Source: Streptomyces composti
GTDB lineage: Bacteria; Actinomycetota; Actinomycetes; Streptomycetales; Streptomycetaceae
Direction of reading: 5' to 3'
Length of the DNA: 64,000 nt
Assembly: GCF_012034205.1 (NCBI RefSeq)
Contig: NZ_JAATEM010000035.1
Location: forward strand, 1-64,000
Below are positions 8,804 through 16,689 of this stretch, piece after piece (position 1 is the first letter of the stretch; each line of letters starts with the position of its first letter). Position numbers and translations under genes: made by a program. Under the pieces are notes generated by a model. That model was not told where the DNA came from and made no database searches. It saw only the letters and a program-made list of their open reading frames with translations.

Positions 8804-9274
8804 TCAGCCGCCGTCCGGCGCGGCGGCGTCGCGCACCGGGACGAGTACCGCGATGGTCTTGCCGCCGGGACGCCTGCGGGCGTCGATCTCACGGGCGAGT
8901 CTGCTCACCAGGGGCCAGCCGTAGCCGTTGCCCCGGTGCACAGGCGGCAGGTCCGCGCCGCCGAGGGCGGCTTCGGGGATGACGTCACTGTGGTCGTGCA
9001 CGGCGATCCGCACCCCGTCGGCGGTGGTCGTCACGTCGAACCCGGCCAGCCCGTCACCGTGCCGGATGGCGTCGGTGACCAGCTCGGAGACGACGAGCGA
9101 GAGGTCGATCAGGTCCCCGGGGTGCGGAGTGCGCCCCACGGTGCGGTGCGCGCGCACGATCGTCTCGGCGTGCGCCCGGGCGGCCGCCGCGGTGGTCACC
9201 CCGGTGCCCGGGACCCACGCCTCGCGCGGCCCGCGGCCGGCCCCCGGCACAGCCGTTTTGTCGGTCGGACGCAT
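8804..9274 (-). CDS. RsbW-like ATP-binding protein with Asp in the N box
   Basis: 156 residues, a GHKL ATPase domain of the anti-sigma kinase type: SLVVSELVTDAIRHGDG is the N box, VHDHSD the second motif, and GNGYGWPLVSRLA the G box. In the N box the usual metal-binding Asn (ELxxNA) is Asp (ELVTDA), which could weaken kinase activity while leaving a binding role. I chose the ATG at 9274; a longer frame from 9346 would overlap the neighbouring PRC-barrel gene, which is upstream on the same strand and 52 bases away. Confidence 0.8.
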   Translation of the reverse strand: MRPTDKTAVPGAGRGPREAWVPGTGVTTAAAARAHAETIVRAHRTVGRTPHPGDLIDLSLVVSELVTDAIRHGDGLAGFDVTTTADGVRIAVHDHSDVIPEAALGGADLPPVHRGNGYGWPLVSRLAREIDARRRPGGKTIAVLVPVRDAAAPDGG

Positions 9275-9326
9275 CTCATCGGTGTCCCTGGTTCTCCCGG
9301 GGCGCGGCACGGGTGCGGCCCGCCCT

Positions 9327-9698
9327 TCACCCGGTCCCGGTCCCACGCGCCGGCAGCGCCCGGTAGTAGGCGCCGACCTGGTTCAGATACGCGGCGTCCC
9401 GGGTCTGGCTGTCGGTCTGGAAGCGCGGTGCCGCCTTCACCTCCGCTCTGGTGCAGGCCAGCGCCACCTTCCGCTCCCCGGTGTCGATACCGGTGACGGC
9501 GCCCACCGGTACCAGCAGGCTCCGGCCGAACACCCAGACGCCGGTGTCGACGACGAGGTGGCACAGGCCGTGCGGGTCCGCCTGCCGGTCCACATGGCCG
9601 ATGGTGCCGTCGTCGGCGACGACGGTGTATCCCGTCAGGTCCTGCCGCAGTGCGGGACCCAGTTCCGGCGCGTACGACCAGATGCTGTCGATGGGCAC
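9327..9698 (-). CDS. PRC-barrel domain protein
   Basis: 123 residues. The N-terminal half (YTVVADDGTIGHVDRQ ... HLVVDTG ... LVPVGAVTGID) is a PRC-barrel, a small beta-barrel found in RNA-processing and photosynthetic proteins and in many stand-alone actinobacterial stress proteins. The C-terminal part has a TRDAAYLNQVGAYY segment. No signal peptide or membrane segment, so cytoplasmic. GTG start at 9698 with AAGGAGC four bases upstream. It probably forms a unit with the RsbW-like gene downstream. Specific function unknown. Confidence 0.8.
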   Translation of the reverse strand: MPIDSIWSYAPELGPALRQDLTGYTVVADDGTIGHVDRQADPHGLCHLVVDTGVWVFGRSLLVPVGAVTGIDTGERKVALACTRAEVKAAPRFQTDSQTRDAAYLNQVGAYYRALPARGTGTG

Positions 9699-9887
9699 GC
9701 TGCTCCTTGCCTCCCCGGTGAGTGAGCCGGACGACGGAGCAGGCGGGTACCGTGGGCGGCCCGTCCGGCTCCACCTCAGCGGTTACCCGCGCTCGGCGGG
9801 CGCATTCGGCCGGCTTCGGCGGGCCGGCACGGACCGCCGCGGTCCCGCCACCCGGCACCGGTCCCGGACGGTCCGGCGGATGCGAAG

Positions 9888-9912
9888 GCATGACAGGAGG
9901 AATAGGGGGTAC
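9888..9912 (+). promoter_or_regulatory. Candidate SigB-type promoter
   Basis: GCAT (9888-9891), 15 bases, then GGGTAC (9907-9912). This fits the Streptomyces SigB consensus GNNT-N14/16-GGGTAC/T as I recall it. It lies 73 bases upstream of the STAS gene start at 9986. Confidence 0.5.
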
Positions 9913-9985
9913 GCGCGGCTGCGCGGTGACCCGGCCGACTCGATCACCCCCGTGCCCTGGCCGTCAGTATTCGTTGGAGGTACTC

Positions 9986-10378
9986 GTGCCCATTGCCCAG
10001 AACCCGCTGTCCGTCGAGGTGACGCTGCCACGGCACGACACCGCCCTGCTGACGGTGCAGGGATACCTGGACATCGACACCGCGACCGAGTTCCAGCACC
10101 ACCTGGCGAACCAGCTGCACCACGGTCGCCGGCACTTCCTGCTCGATCTGTCGGCGGTGCCCTTCATGGACTCGTCCGGGATGAACATCATCCTGCGCGT
10201 CTACCAGGAGGCCCGTGAGCTGCCGGGAAGCGTGCACATCATCTCCCCCGCCCCCGCGGTGAGGCGGATATTGGACCTCACCGGTGTGAGCATCACCGTC
10301 CCGGTGTCGGAGAGCGTCGAGGAGGCGCTGGAGCGGGTGGACCGGCCCCAGGAGCCCGCGACGGAAGGCGAGGACTGA
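9986..10378 (+). CDS. STAS-domain anti-sigma factor antagonist (RsbV-like)
   Basis: 130 residues, one STAS domain. The phosphorylation motif is seen as FLLDLSAVPFMDSSGMNI, with the acceptor serine expected in the DSSG turn. In the SigB system the unphosphorylated antagonist binds the RsbW-type kinase and frees the sigma factor. The GTG at 9986 is preceded by TTGGAGG at five bases; a longer in-frame start at 9722 would pass through the promoter region. A SigB-type promoter candidate lies upstream, which would make a positive feedback loop. The stressosome operon follows on the same strand. Confidence 0.86.
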   Translation: MPIAQNPLSVEVTLPRHDTALLTVQGYLDIDTATEFQHHLANQLHHGRRHFLLDLSAVPFMDSSGMNIILRVYQEARELPGSVHIISPAPAVRRILDLTGVSITVPVSESVEEALERVDRPQEPATEGED

Positions 10379-10620
10379 GCACGGGGGCGCCGACCGCGAC
10401 CTGCCGGACCGGGGCCGGGGAGCACTGCGCGGCCGGACGCCGCCCACCGCCGGCCGCAGCACCGTCCGCGCCCGCGCCCGGGGCGCCCCGCCTCACGTCC
10501 ACAGGCCCCGGAGCGGGGCCGGGGTGTGCCGTCACCGACGGGCACCGGGCAAGATCACGACGTCGTCCCGTCACCCGGGAACGGGTTCGGCGCGATGCGA
10601 CAACCATGAGGAGACAACAG

Positions 10621-11520
10621 GTGCCGGAGCACGAAGCCGACGGTTCGCCGCACACGGCCACACCCCAGGTGGCGGACTTCCTGCGCCGCCGCAGGGAGCA
10701 GATCGCCCAGCGCTGGGCGGACGAGCCGCTGTTCCGGACGGTGTTCACCGTCTCGCGGGACGAGGCGGTGGAGGCGGGCAAGGCGGTCGTCGACGCGCTC
10801 GCCGAGGTCGCCGACGCGGGGCGGGTCGAGGACCCGGACGCGGCCGGTTTCAGCGGGGTGCGCGAGCAGCTGGCCCGGATGGGCACCGCCCGTTCCCGCG
10901 CGGGGCTGTCCGTCACCCAGGTCTCCAGCGAACTGTCCGCGCTGTGGCCGCCGGTGGACAACCTGCTGCTGGCCGACCTGGACCAGGCGCCGCCCGAGCA
11001 GGTGCGGACCTGCGCGATCACCCTCAGCAGGCTGCTGGGCACGCTGCGCCTGGTGGCCATGCAGACCGCGCTGAGCGAGGGCCAGGCCCTCATCGACCGG
11101 CAGCGGATGCAGCTGCTGGAGGTCGCCACGCCGGTGATCAAGCTGTGGGACGGCATCGTGGCGGTCCCGCTGATCGGCACCCTGGACAGCGCCCGCAGCC
11201 AGGTGGTGATGGAGACCCTGCTGAACTCGGTGGTCGAGCAGCACGCGCGGTTCGCGATCCTCGACATCACCGGCGTGCCGACCGTGGACTCGCTGGTGGC
11301 CCAGCATCTGATGAAGACGGTGGCGGCGGCCCGGCTGATGGGTGCCGAGTGCGTGGTCTCCGGCATCCGGCCGGCGATCGCCCAGACCATCGTGCATCTG
11401 GGTCTCGACCTCGGATCGGTGCTCACCCGGGCCAGCCTCGCCGACGCGCTCGCCTACTGTCTGCACCAGCTCGGCACCGACATCGTCGATGCGACGCCGG
11501 GCGGTGCGAACCTCCGGTGA
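10621..11520 (+). CDS. rsbR: Stressosome STAS protein RsbR
   Basis: 299 residues. The N-terminal half is all-helical (VADFLRRRREQIAQRWADEP onward), as in RsbR sensor domains with their non-haem globin-like fold; the C-terminal STAS domain starts near residue 165 (VIKLWDGIVAVPLIGTLD) and carries ILDITGVPTVDSLVAQHL, where RsbR threonines are phosphorylated by RsbT. With RsbS it builds the stressosome core. The GTG at 10621 has GAGGAGA seven bases upstream; the ATG at 10606 would place that site inside the gene. Its stop overlaps the rsbS start (GTGA). Confidence 0.88.
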   Translation: MPEHEADGSPHTATPQVADFLRRRREQIAQRWADEPLFRTVFTVSRDEAVEAGKAVVDALAEVADAGRVEDPDAAGFSGVREQLARMGTARSRAGLSVTQVSSELSALWPPVDNLLLADLDQAPPEQVRTCAITLSRLLGTLRLVAMQTALSEGQALIDRQRMQLLEVATPVIKLWDGIVAVPLIGTLDSARSQVVMETLLNSVVEQHARFAILDITGVPTVDSLVAQHLMKTVAAARLMGAECVVSGIRPAIAQTIVHLGLDLGSVLTRASLADALAYCLHQLGTDIVDATPGGANLR

Positions 11521-11936
11521 ACGAATCCTCCCCCCGCCATGTGGCGGGACATGTCCCCGTCCTCAGGCTCGGCGACGTCCTGCTGGTCACCCTCCAGGGC
11601 GATCTGTACGACAGCGCGGCGCAGCAGCTGCAGCAGGACCTCGCCGAGACCATCGCCCACAGCAGGGTCACCGGGGTGGTCATCGACATCTCCGGCGTGG
11701 AGGTCGTCGACTCCTTCCTCGGGCGGGTACTGGCCGAGATCGCGGCGCAGGCCGAACTGCTGGCCGCGCGGACCGTGGTGGCCGGGATGCGCCCGGCGGT
11801 CGCCATCACGCTGGTGGAGCTCGGTCTGTCCCTGCCGGGGCTGCGGACCGCGCTCACCACGGAGGCCGCCCTCGAGCTGCTCGACCGGCCGATCGTCACT
11901 CCCCGCTCCGGCGGCCGGCGCCAGGAGCGTCCGTGA
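11517..11936 (+). CDS. rsbS: Stressosome STAS protein RsbS
   Basis: 139 residues, a lone STAS domain starting PVLRLGDVLLVTLQGDL, with GVVIDISGVEVVDSFLGRVL carrying the serine phosphorylated by RsbT in this family (B. subtilis S59 position). RsbS traps RsbT in the stressosome until phosphorylated. The GTG start at 11517 overlaps the rsbR stop, and its own stop overlaps the next ATG, so translation is probably coupled. Length and motif agree well with RsbS rather than RsbV. Confidence 0.88.
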   Translation: MNESSPRHVAGHVPVLRLGDVLLVTLQGDLYDSAAQQLQQDLAETIAHSRVTGVVIDISGVEVVDSFLGRVLAEIAAQAELLAARTVVAGMRPAVAITLVELGLSLPGLRTALTTEAALELLDRPIVTPRSGGRRQERP

Positions 11937-12376
11937 TGCACACTGCGGCGGGCGCCGAGGCCCGCTTGCCCATCCGGTCCGACATGGACCTGGTGTGGGT
12001 GCGCCAGCATGTGCGGCAGGCCGCCGCCCTGATCGGCTTCGGTCTGGTCGACCAGACCAAGCTGGTCACCGCGGCCAGCGAGCTGGCGCGCAACACCCTG
12101 GTGCACGGCGGGGGCGGTCAGATGGAGGCGGCCCGGGTGTCGGAGCACGGCACCGAGGGGCTTCGGCTGGTGTTCACCGACACCGGTCCCGGCATCGCCG
12201 ATCTCGACCGCGCCCTCAGCGACGGCTACACCTCGGGCGACGGACTGGGCATGGGGCTCGGCGGGGCACGGCGGCTGGTGCACGACTTCGAGGTCGTCAG
12301 CAGCCCCGAGTCGGGCACCACGGTGCGGGTGACCTCGTGGGTGACGCGTCCGCCGCGGCCGCGCGAGGAGTCCTGA
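11936..12376 (+). CDS. rsbT: Serine/threonine kinase RsbT
   Basis: 146 residues, a GHKL ATPase of the RsbT type: LVTAASELARNTLVHGGGG is the N box and GLGMGLGGARRLVHDF the G box, with FTDTGPGIAD between them. RsbT phosphorylates RsbR and RsbS under stress and, once released, activates an RsbU-type phosphatase. The ATG at 11936 shares bases with the rsbS stop (TGATG) and has AGGAG eight bases upstream. Third gene of the overlapping operon. Confidence 0.88.
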   Translation: MHTAAGAEARLPIRSDMDLVWVRQHVRQAAALIGFGLVDQTKLVTAASELARNTLVHGGGGQMEAARVSEHGTEGLRLVFTDTGPGIADLDRALSDGYTSGDGLGMGLGGARRLVHDFEVVSSPESGTTVRVTSWVTRPPRPREES

Positions 12377-13431
12377 TGCCGCGGGTGAGGTACGTGCCCG
12401 TCGAGGACTCCACCCGGGTCAGGGACGTGCGGGTCGCCGCGGAGGACGCGGCGGCCGGCGCCGGCCTGGACGAGCGGCGGACCGCGGCCGTGTCGCTGGT
12501 GGCGACCGAGCTGGCCACCAATCTGGTCAAGCACGCGCACGGCGGCCAGGTCCTCATCGAGGTCGTCGACGCGCCCGCCCCCGGCGGGGCGGCCACCGGA
12601 CGGTCGGTGCAGATCACCGCGATCGACCACGGGCCCGGCATGGCCGACGCGGCGGGCGCGATGCGGGACGGCTTCAGCACCACCGGGTCGCTCGGCGCGG
12701 GCCTGGGCACCTGCCGGCGGCTGAGTGACGACTTCGGGCTGCACAGCGTCCAGGGCCGGGGCACGGTGGCGGTGGCCCGCATCGCCGGTGTCCCGCCCGC
12801 TGCCGGTGCCGTGCCGGGTCCCGGCGTGCGGGCGGGAGGAGTGAACATCCCGTTCGCGGCGGCCGAGGAGTCGGGCGACGACTGGACGTGGGTGCGGTCG
12901 GGGGACCTGTGCACGCTGATGCTGGCCGACGGGCTCGGGCACGGCGCCGCGGCGGCCCGGGCCTCGGCCGCGGCGGTGGACGCGGTGCGCCGCGCGCCGC
13001 ATCTGCCGCCCGCGGAGGCGCTGCGCGCGCTGCACGAGGCGCTGGGCGGCACCCGGGGCGCCGCCGTCGCGGTGGCCCAGCTCGATCTGCGGGCGGAGCG
13101 ACTGCGGTTCGCCGGGATCGGCAATGTGGGCGCACGCCTCAGGGACGGCGACCGGTGGCGGGCGCTGCTGTCCCGGCCCGGCATCGTCGGGGCGCACCGG
13201 CCCGGAACCCTCCGCGAGGACGAGCTGCCCTGGACCCGCGACAGCCTGCTGATCCTGCACACCGACGGGCTGCCCAGCCGCTGGACGCCCCCGTCCGGCG
13301 ACGACCTCACCGCGGCCGACCCGGCCGTCACCGCCGCGGTGACCATCCGCGACGCCGGGAGTTCCGCCCGTCCGGTGCGGGACGACACCGCCGTGACCGT
13401 CCTGTCCCCGACCCCGCCGGACCGACCATGA
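12376..13431 (+). CDS. Fused ATPase-PP2C protein (RsbT/W-like domain plus RsbX-like phosphatase)
   Basis: 351 residues with two domains. Residues 1-140 are another GHKL ATPase (SLVATELATNLVKHAHGG; IDHGPGMAD; GSLGAGLGTCRRL). Residues about 150-350 are a SpoIIE/RsbX-type PP2C phosphatase: TLMLADGLGHGAAAARAS near residue 180 and RDDTAVTVL at the end keep the metal-binding aspartates. In Bacillus RsbX is a separate small phosphatase that resets the stressosome; here a kinase-like domain is attached. ATG at 12376 overlaps the rsbT stop, and its own stop overlaps the next start (ATGA). Confidence 0.85.
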   Translation: MPRVRYVPVEDSTRVRDVRVAAEDAAAGAGLDERRTAAVSLVATELATNLVKHAHGGQVLIEVVDAPAPGGAATGRSVQITAIDHGPGMADAAGAMRDGFSTTGSLGAGLGTCRRLSDDFGLHSVQGRGTVAVARIAGVPPAAGAVPGPGVRAGGVNIPFAAAEESGDDWTWVRSGDLCTLMLADGLGHGAAAARASAAAVDAVRRAPHLPPAEALRALHEALGGTRGAAVAVAQLDLRAERLRFAGIGNVGARLRDGDRWRALLSRPGIVGAHRPGTLREDELPWTRDSLLILHTDGLPSRWTPPSGDDLTAADPAVTAAVTIRDAGSSARPVRDDTAVTVLSPTPPDRP

Positions 13432-15206
13432 CCCGTACCTGGCGCATCACCACCGTCACCGACGCGGCCCGTGCCCGGATCGCGCTCGCCCGGCTGGCCG
13501 CGGAGCGGAGCCTGCCGGCCGTGCAGCGGGCCCGGCTGGCCACGACGGTCAGCGAGCGGCTGCGGCAGTGCCTCACCAAGGGCGGCACCTGGCTGCTCAC
13601 CCTGGACACCGCCCGAGCGGGCGGCACGACGCGGCTGCACCTGGTGCTGACACCGCCTCAGGAGGCGCGCGACGCGGGCGAGCCGCCCTGGGAGGTCACG
13701 GTGGCCTGCCCCGGCGGGGACGCGCCTGCCGCCGCGGTGCCGGCCGGCACCGCGGAGCCGGCGGCGCTGGCGGAGGCGCTGCTGGGCGCCGACGAGGACA
13801 CCGCCGTGGTGCTGGACCGGCTCACCGAGCAGGAGGAGCTGGTCGCCTTCCACCGGGAGGAACTGGAGCAGACCAACCGGGGTGTGCTGGCCCTGCACGC
13901 CGAACTGGACGCCGCCGGCCGGGCGCAGCGGGAGGCGTTCGCCGCCGAGCGCGCGGCCCGCACCGAGGCGGAGAACGCACGTCACCGGCTGACGTTCCTC
14001 GCGGACGCCAGCGCGGCGCTGAACGCCTCCCTCAACCAGGAGGAGATCCTGCGCCGGCTGCCGGAGCTGCTGGTACCGGCCTACGCCTGCGAGGTGGACG
14101 TCTGGCTGTTCGACGACGAGGCCGACCTGCGCGGCCCCACCTCACGCCCGGCGGCGGCCGTGCGCGCGGTGCGCACCGGGCGGCCGCAGTACTCGGCGGA
14201 CCACCCCGGCGGCCTGCCCGGTGTCGACGACCATCCCGCCTCGGCGCTCTCCCCGGGGCGTGCGCTGCTGTGCGTGCCGCTGCTGGCCCGGCGGGCGCCG
14301 CTGGGCGTGCTGACGCTGTCGCCGACCGGCACGTGCTGGGACGCGGACGACGCCGTGATGCTGGTCGAGCTGGCCCGGCGGGCCGGGATCGCCCTGGACA
14401 ACGCGCGCCGCTTCGAGCACAACCGGGACATCGCCGAGACGCTGCAGCGGGCCCTGCTCACCGAGCTGCCGGTCACCCCCGGTCTCACTCTCGCCGCGCG
14501 GTATCTGCCGGCCACGCACGGCCTGAACATCGGCGGTGACTGGTACGACGCCTTCCGCCAGCCGGACGGCAGTCTGATCACCGTCGTCGGCGACGTCACC
14601 GGGCACGGGCTGCACGCCGCGGTGATGATGAGCCAGCTGCGGACCGCGCTGCGCGCCTACGCGGTGGACGGCGGCAGTCCCGGCCGGCTGCTGACCCGGC
14701 TGCACGGCTTCCTGCACCATCTGCAGCCCGATCTGTACGCCACCGCGGTCATCACCCGCGTCCACCCCGACGAGCCGACGCTGACCTGGGCGGCCGCCGG
14801 GCATCCGCCGCCGGTGCTGCGGCTGCCCGACGGGCGGGTGCGGGTGCTGGACGCCAAGCCGGGCGCGATGCTCGGCATCCCGCTGCGCCAGGACATCGCC
14901 GATCACACCGAACGGCTCGAGCCGGGCTCGACGCTCGCGCTGTACACCGACGGTCTGGTGGAGCGGAGGGCGCGCGGCATCGACCCGGGGATCGCCCGAC
15001 TGGCGGCGGTGCTCGGCGCGTTCGACCCCGGGGAGCTGGAGGCGGACCTGGAGGGCGCGGCGGACCGGACGCTGCACCCGCTGCTCAGCGACTCCGAGCG
15101 GGACGACGACGTGTGCCTGCTGCTGTGCCATCTGCACGAGCGATCGATTCCCGGTGCGCTCCGGCCCGTGGGCGGGCATCGTGGTGCTGAGCAGGGGCAC
15201 GCGTAG
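13428..15206 (+). CDS. GAF-domain SpoIIE-type serine phosphatase (RsbU/RsbP-like)
   Basis: 592 residues. Residues 1-120 look like a degenerate ATPase or adaptor segment; about 125-185 form an Ala/Glu/Arg-rich coiled coil (ERAARTEAENARHRL); about 190-330 are a GAF domain (ADASAALNASLNQEEILRRL ... ALDNARRFEHN); and the rest is the PP2C domain with NIGGDWYDAF, VVGDVTGHGLHAA, AAAGHPPPVL and the final DDDVCLLL. Such enzymes dephosphorylate STAS antagonists and so activate the sigma factor. As the last gene of the rsbR-S-T operon it is the natural target of RsbT. Ligand of the GAF domain unknown. Confidence 0.87.
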   Translation: MTRTWRITTVTDAARARIALARLAAERSLPAVQRARLATTVSERLRQCLTKGGTWLLTLDTARAGGTTRLHLVLTPPQEARDAGEPPWEVTVACPGGDAPAAAVPAGTAEPAALAEALLGADEDTAVVLDRLTEQEELVAFHREELEQTNRGVLALHAELDAAGRAQREAFAAERAARTEAENARHRLTFLADASAALNASLNQEEILRRLPELLVPAYACEVDVWLFDDEADLRGPTSRPAAAVRAVRTGRPQYSADHPGGLPGVDDHPASALSPGRALLCVPLLARRAPLGVLTLSPTGTCWDADDAVMLVELARRAGIALDNARRFEHNRDIAETLQRALLTELPVTPGLTLAARYLPATHGLNIGGDWYDAFRQPDGSLITVVGDVTGHGLHAAVMMSQLRTALRAYAVDGGSPGRLLTRLHGFLHHLQPDLYATAVITRVHPDEPTLTWAAAGHPPPVLRLPDGRVRVLDAKPGAMLGIPLRQDIADHTERLEPGSTLALYTDGLVERRARGIDPGIARLAAVLGAFDPGELEADLEGAADRTLHPLLSDSERDDDVCLLLCHLHERSIPGALRPVGGHRGAEQGHA

Positions 15207-15272
15207 GACGTCGGCGTCCGGCACATCGTGGCCGCCGCCGGCGCGCCGCCGGCCGCAGAAAGGGAGAACACC

Positions 15273-16634
15273 GTGACTCGACCCAGGATCCTCGTGGTGG
15301 GTGCAGGCTTCGCCGGTGTGGAGTGCGTGCGCCGGCTGGAGCGCAGACTGACGCCGAACGAAGCCGACGTCACCCTGGTGACGCCGTTCTCCTATCAGCT
15401 GTATCTGCCGCTGCTGCCCCAGGTGGCGTCCGGCGTGCTGACCCCGCAGTCGATCGCGCTGTCCCTCCGCCGGAGCAGGAAGTACCGCACGCGGATCATC
15501 CCCGGCGGCGCCATCGGGGTGGACCTGAAGGCCAAGGTGTGCGTGATCCGCACCATCACCGACGAGATCGTCGACGAGCCGTACGACTACATCGTCCTCG
15601 CCCCCGGCAGCGTCACCCGCACCTTCGACATCCCGGGACTGGTCGATCACGCCTTCGGCATGAAGACCCTCGCCGAGGCCGCCTACATCCGCGACCACGT
15701 CATCTCGCAGCTCGACCTGGCCGACGCCAGCCCCGACCCGGCCGAGCGGGCCGCGCGGCTGCAGTTCGTGGTGGTCGGCGGCGGCTACGCGGGCACCGAG
15801 ACCGCGGCCTGTCTGCAGCGGCTGACGCACGCCGCGGTCAAGCGCTACCCGAGGCTCGACCCGCGTCTGATCAAGTGGCATCTGATCGACATCGCGCCGA
15901 AGCTGATGCCCGAGCTGGGCGAGAAGCTGGGGCGCAGCGCGTACGAGATCCTCACCCGGCGCGGCATCGAGATCTCGCTGAAGACATCGGTGGCGAAGGC
16001 CGGCCCGGACGAGGTGACCTTCACCGACGGGCGGGTGGTGCCGACGCACACCCTGATCTGGACGGCCGGGGTCGTCGCCAGTCCGCTCATCGCCACGCTG
16101 GGCGCGGAGACGGTCAAGGGGCGCCTCGCCGTCACCGCCGACATGGCGCTGCCCGGTCACGACGGGGTGTTCGCGCTGGGGGACGCCGCCGCGGTGCCGA
16201 ACCTGGCCAAGGGCGAGGGCGAGGTGTGCCCGCCGACCGCGCAGCACGCGATGCGGCAGGGACGGCACGTCGCGGACAACGTGATCGCCTCCCTGCGCGG
16301 GGAGCCCAAGCAGCCCTATGTGCACAAGGACCTGGGCCTGGTGGTGGACCTGGGCGGCAAGGACGCGGTGTCCAAGCCGCTCGGCATCGAGCTGCACGGC
16401 CTGCCGGCGCAGGTGGTGGCGCGCGGCTACCACTGGTCGGCCCTGCGCACCAATGTCGCCAAGACGCGGGTGATGACCAACTGGCTGCTGAACGCGGTCG
16501 CCGGGGACGACTTCGTGCGCACCGGGTTCCAGGCGCGCAAGCCCGCGAAGCTGCGGGACTTCGAGTACACCGACGCCTATCTGACGCCGGAGGAGGTGCA
16601 GGCCCACGTGGCGGCGAGCCGCGCGGCGCAGTGA
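15273..16634 (+). CDS. ndh: Type II NADH dehydrogenase (NDH-2)
   Basis: 453 residues. Two Rossmann motifs are present: ILVVGAGFAG near the N terminus for FAD and FVVVGGGYAGTETA near residue 165 for NADH. GVFALGDAAA and CPPTAQHAMRQG are the usual FAD- and quinone-site segments of pyridine nucleotide-disulfide family NDH-2 enzymes. These transfer electrons from NADH to menaquinone at the inner face of the membrane without pumping protons. The GTG at 15273 has AAAGGGAGA five bases upstream. It lies 66 bases after the phosphatase gene, possibly still in the same transcript. Confidence 0.9.
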   Translation: MTRPRILVVGAGFAGVECVRRLERRLTPNEADVTLVTPFSYQLYLPLLPQVASGVLTPQSIALSLRRSRKYRTRIIPGGAIGVDLKAKVCVIRTITDEIVDEPYDYIVLAPGSVTRTFDIPGLVDHAFGMKTLAEAAYIRDHVISQLDLADASPDPAERAARLQFVVVGGGYAGTETAACLQRLTHAAVKRYPRLDPRLIKWHLIDIAPKLMPELGEKLGRSAYEILTRRGIEISLKTSVAKAGPDEVTFTDGRVVPTHTLIWTAGVVASPLIATLGAETVKGRLAVTADMALPGHDGVFALGDAAAVPNLAKGEGEVCPPTAQHAMRQGRHVADNVIASLRGEPKQPYVHKDLGLVVDLGGKDAVSKPLGIELHGLPAQVVARGYHWSALRTNVAKTRVMTNWLLNAVAGDDFVRTGFQARKPAKLRDFEYTDAYLTPEEVQAHVAASRAAQ

Positions 16635-16689
16635 GGCGCCGGCCCCGGCTCCGGCACCGGCCGGCGGCGTGAGGGCGGGGGGACGGACG

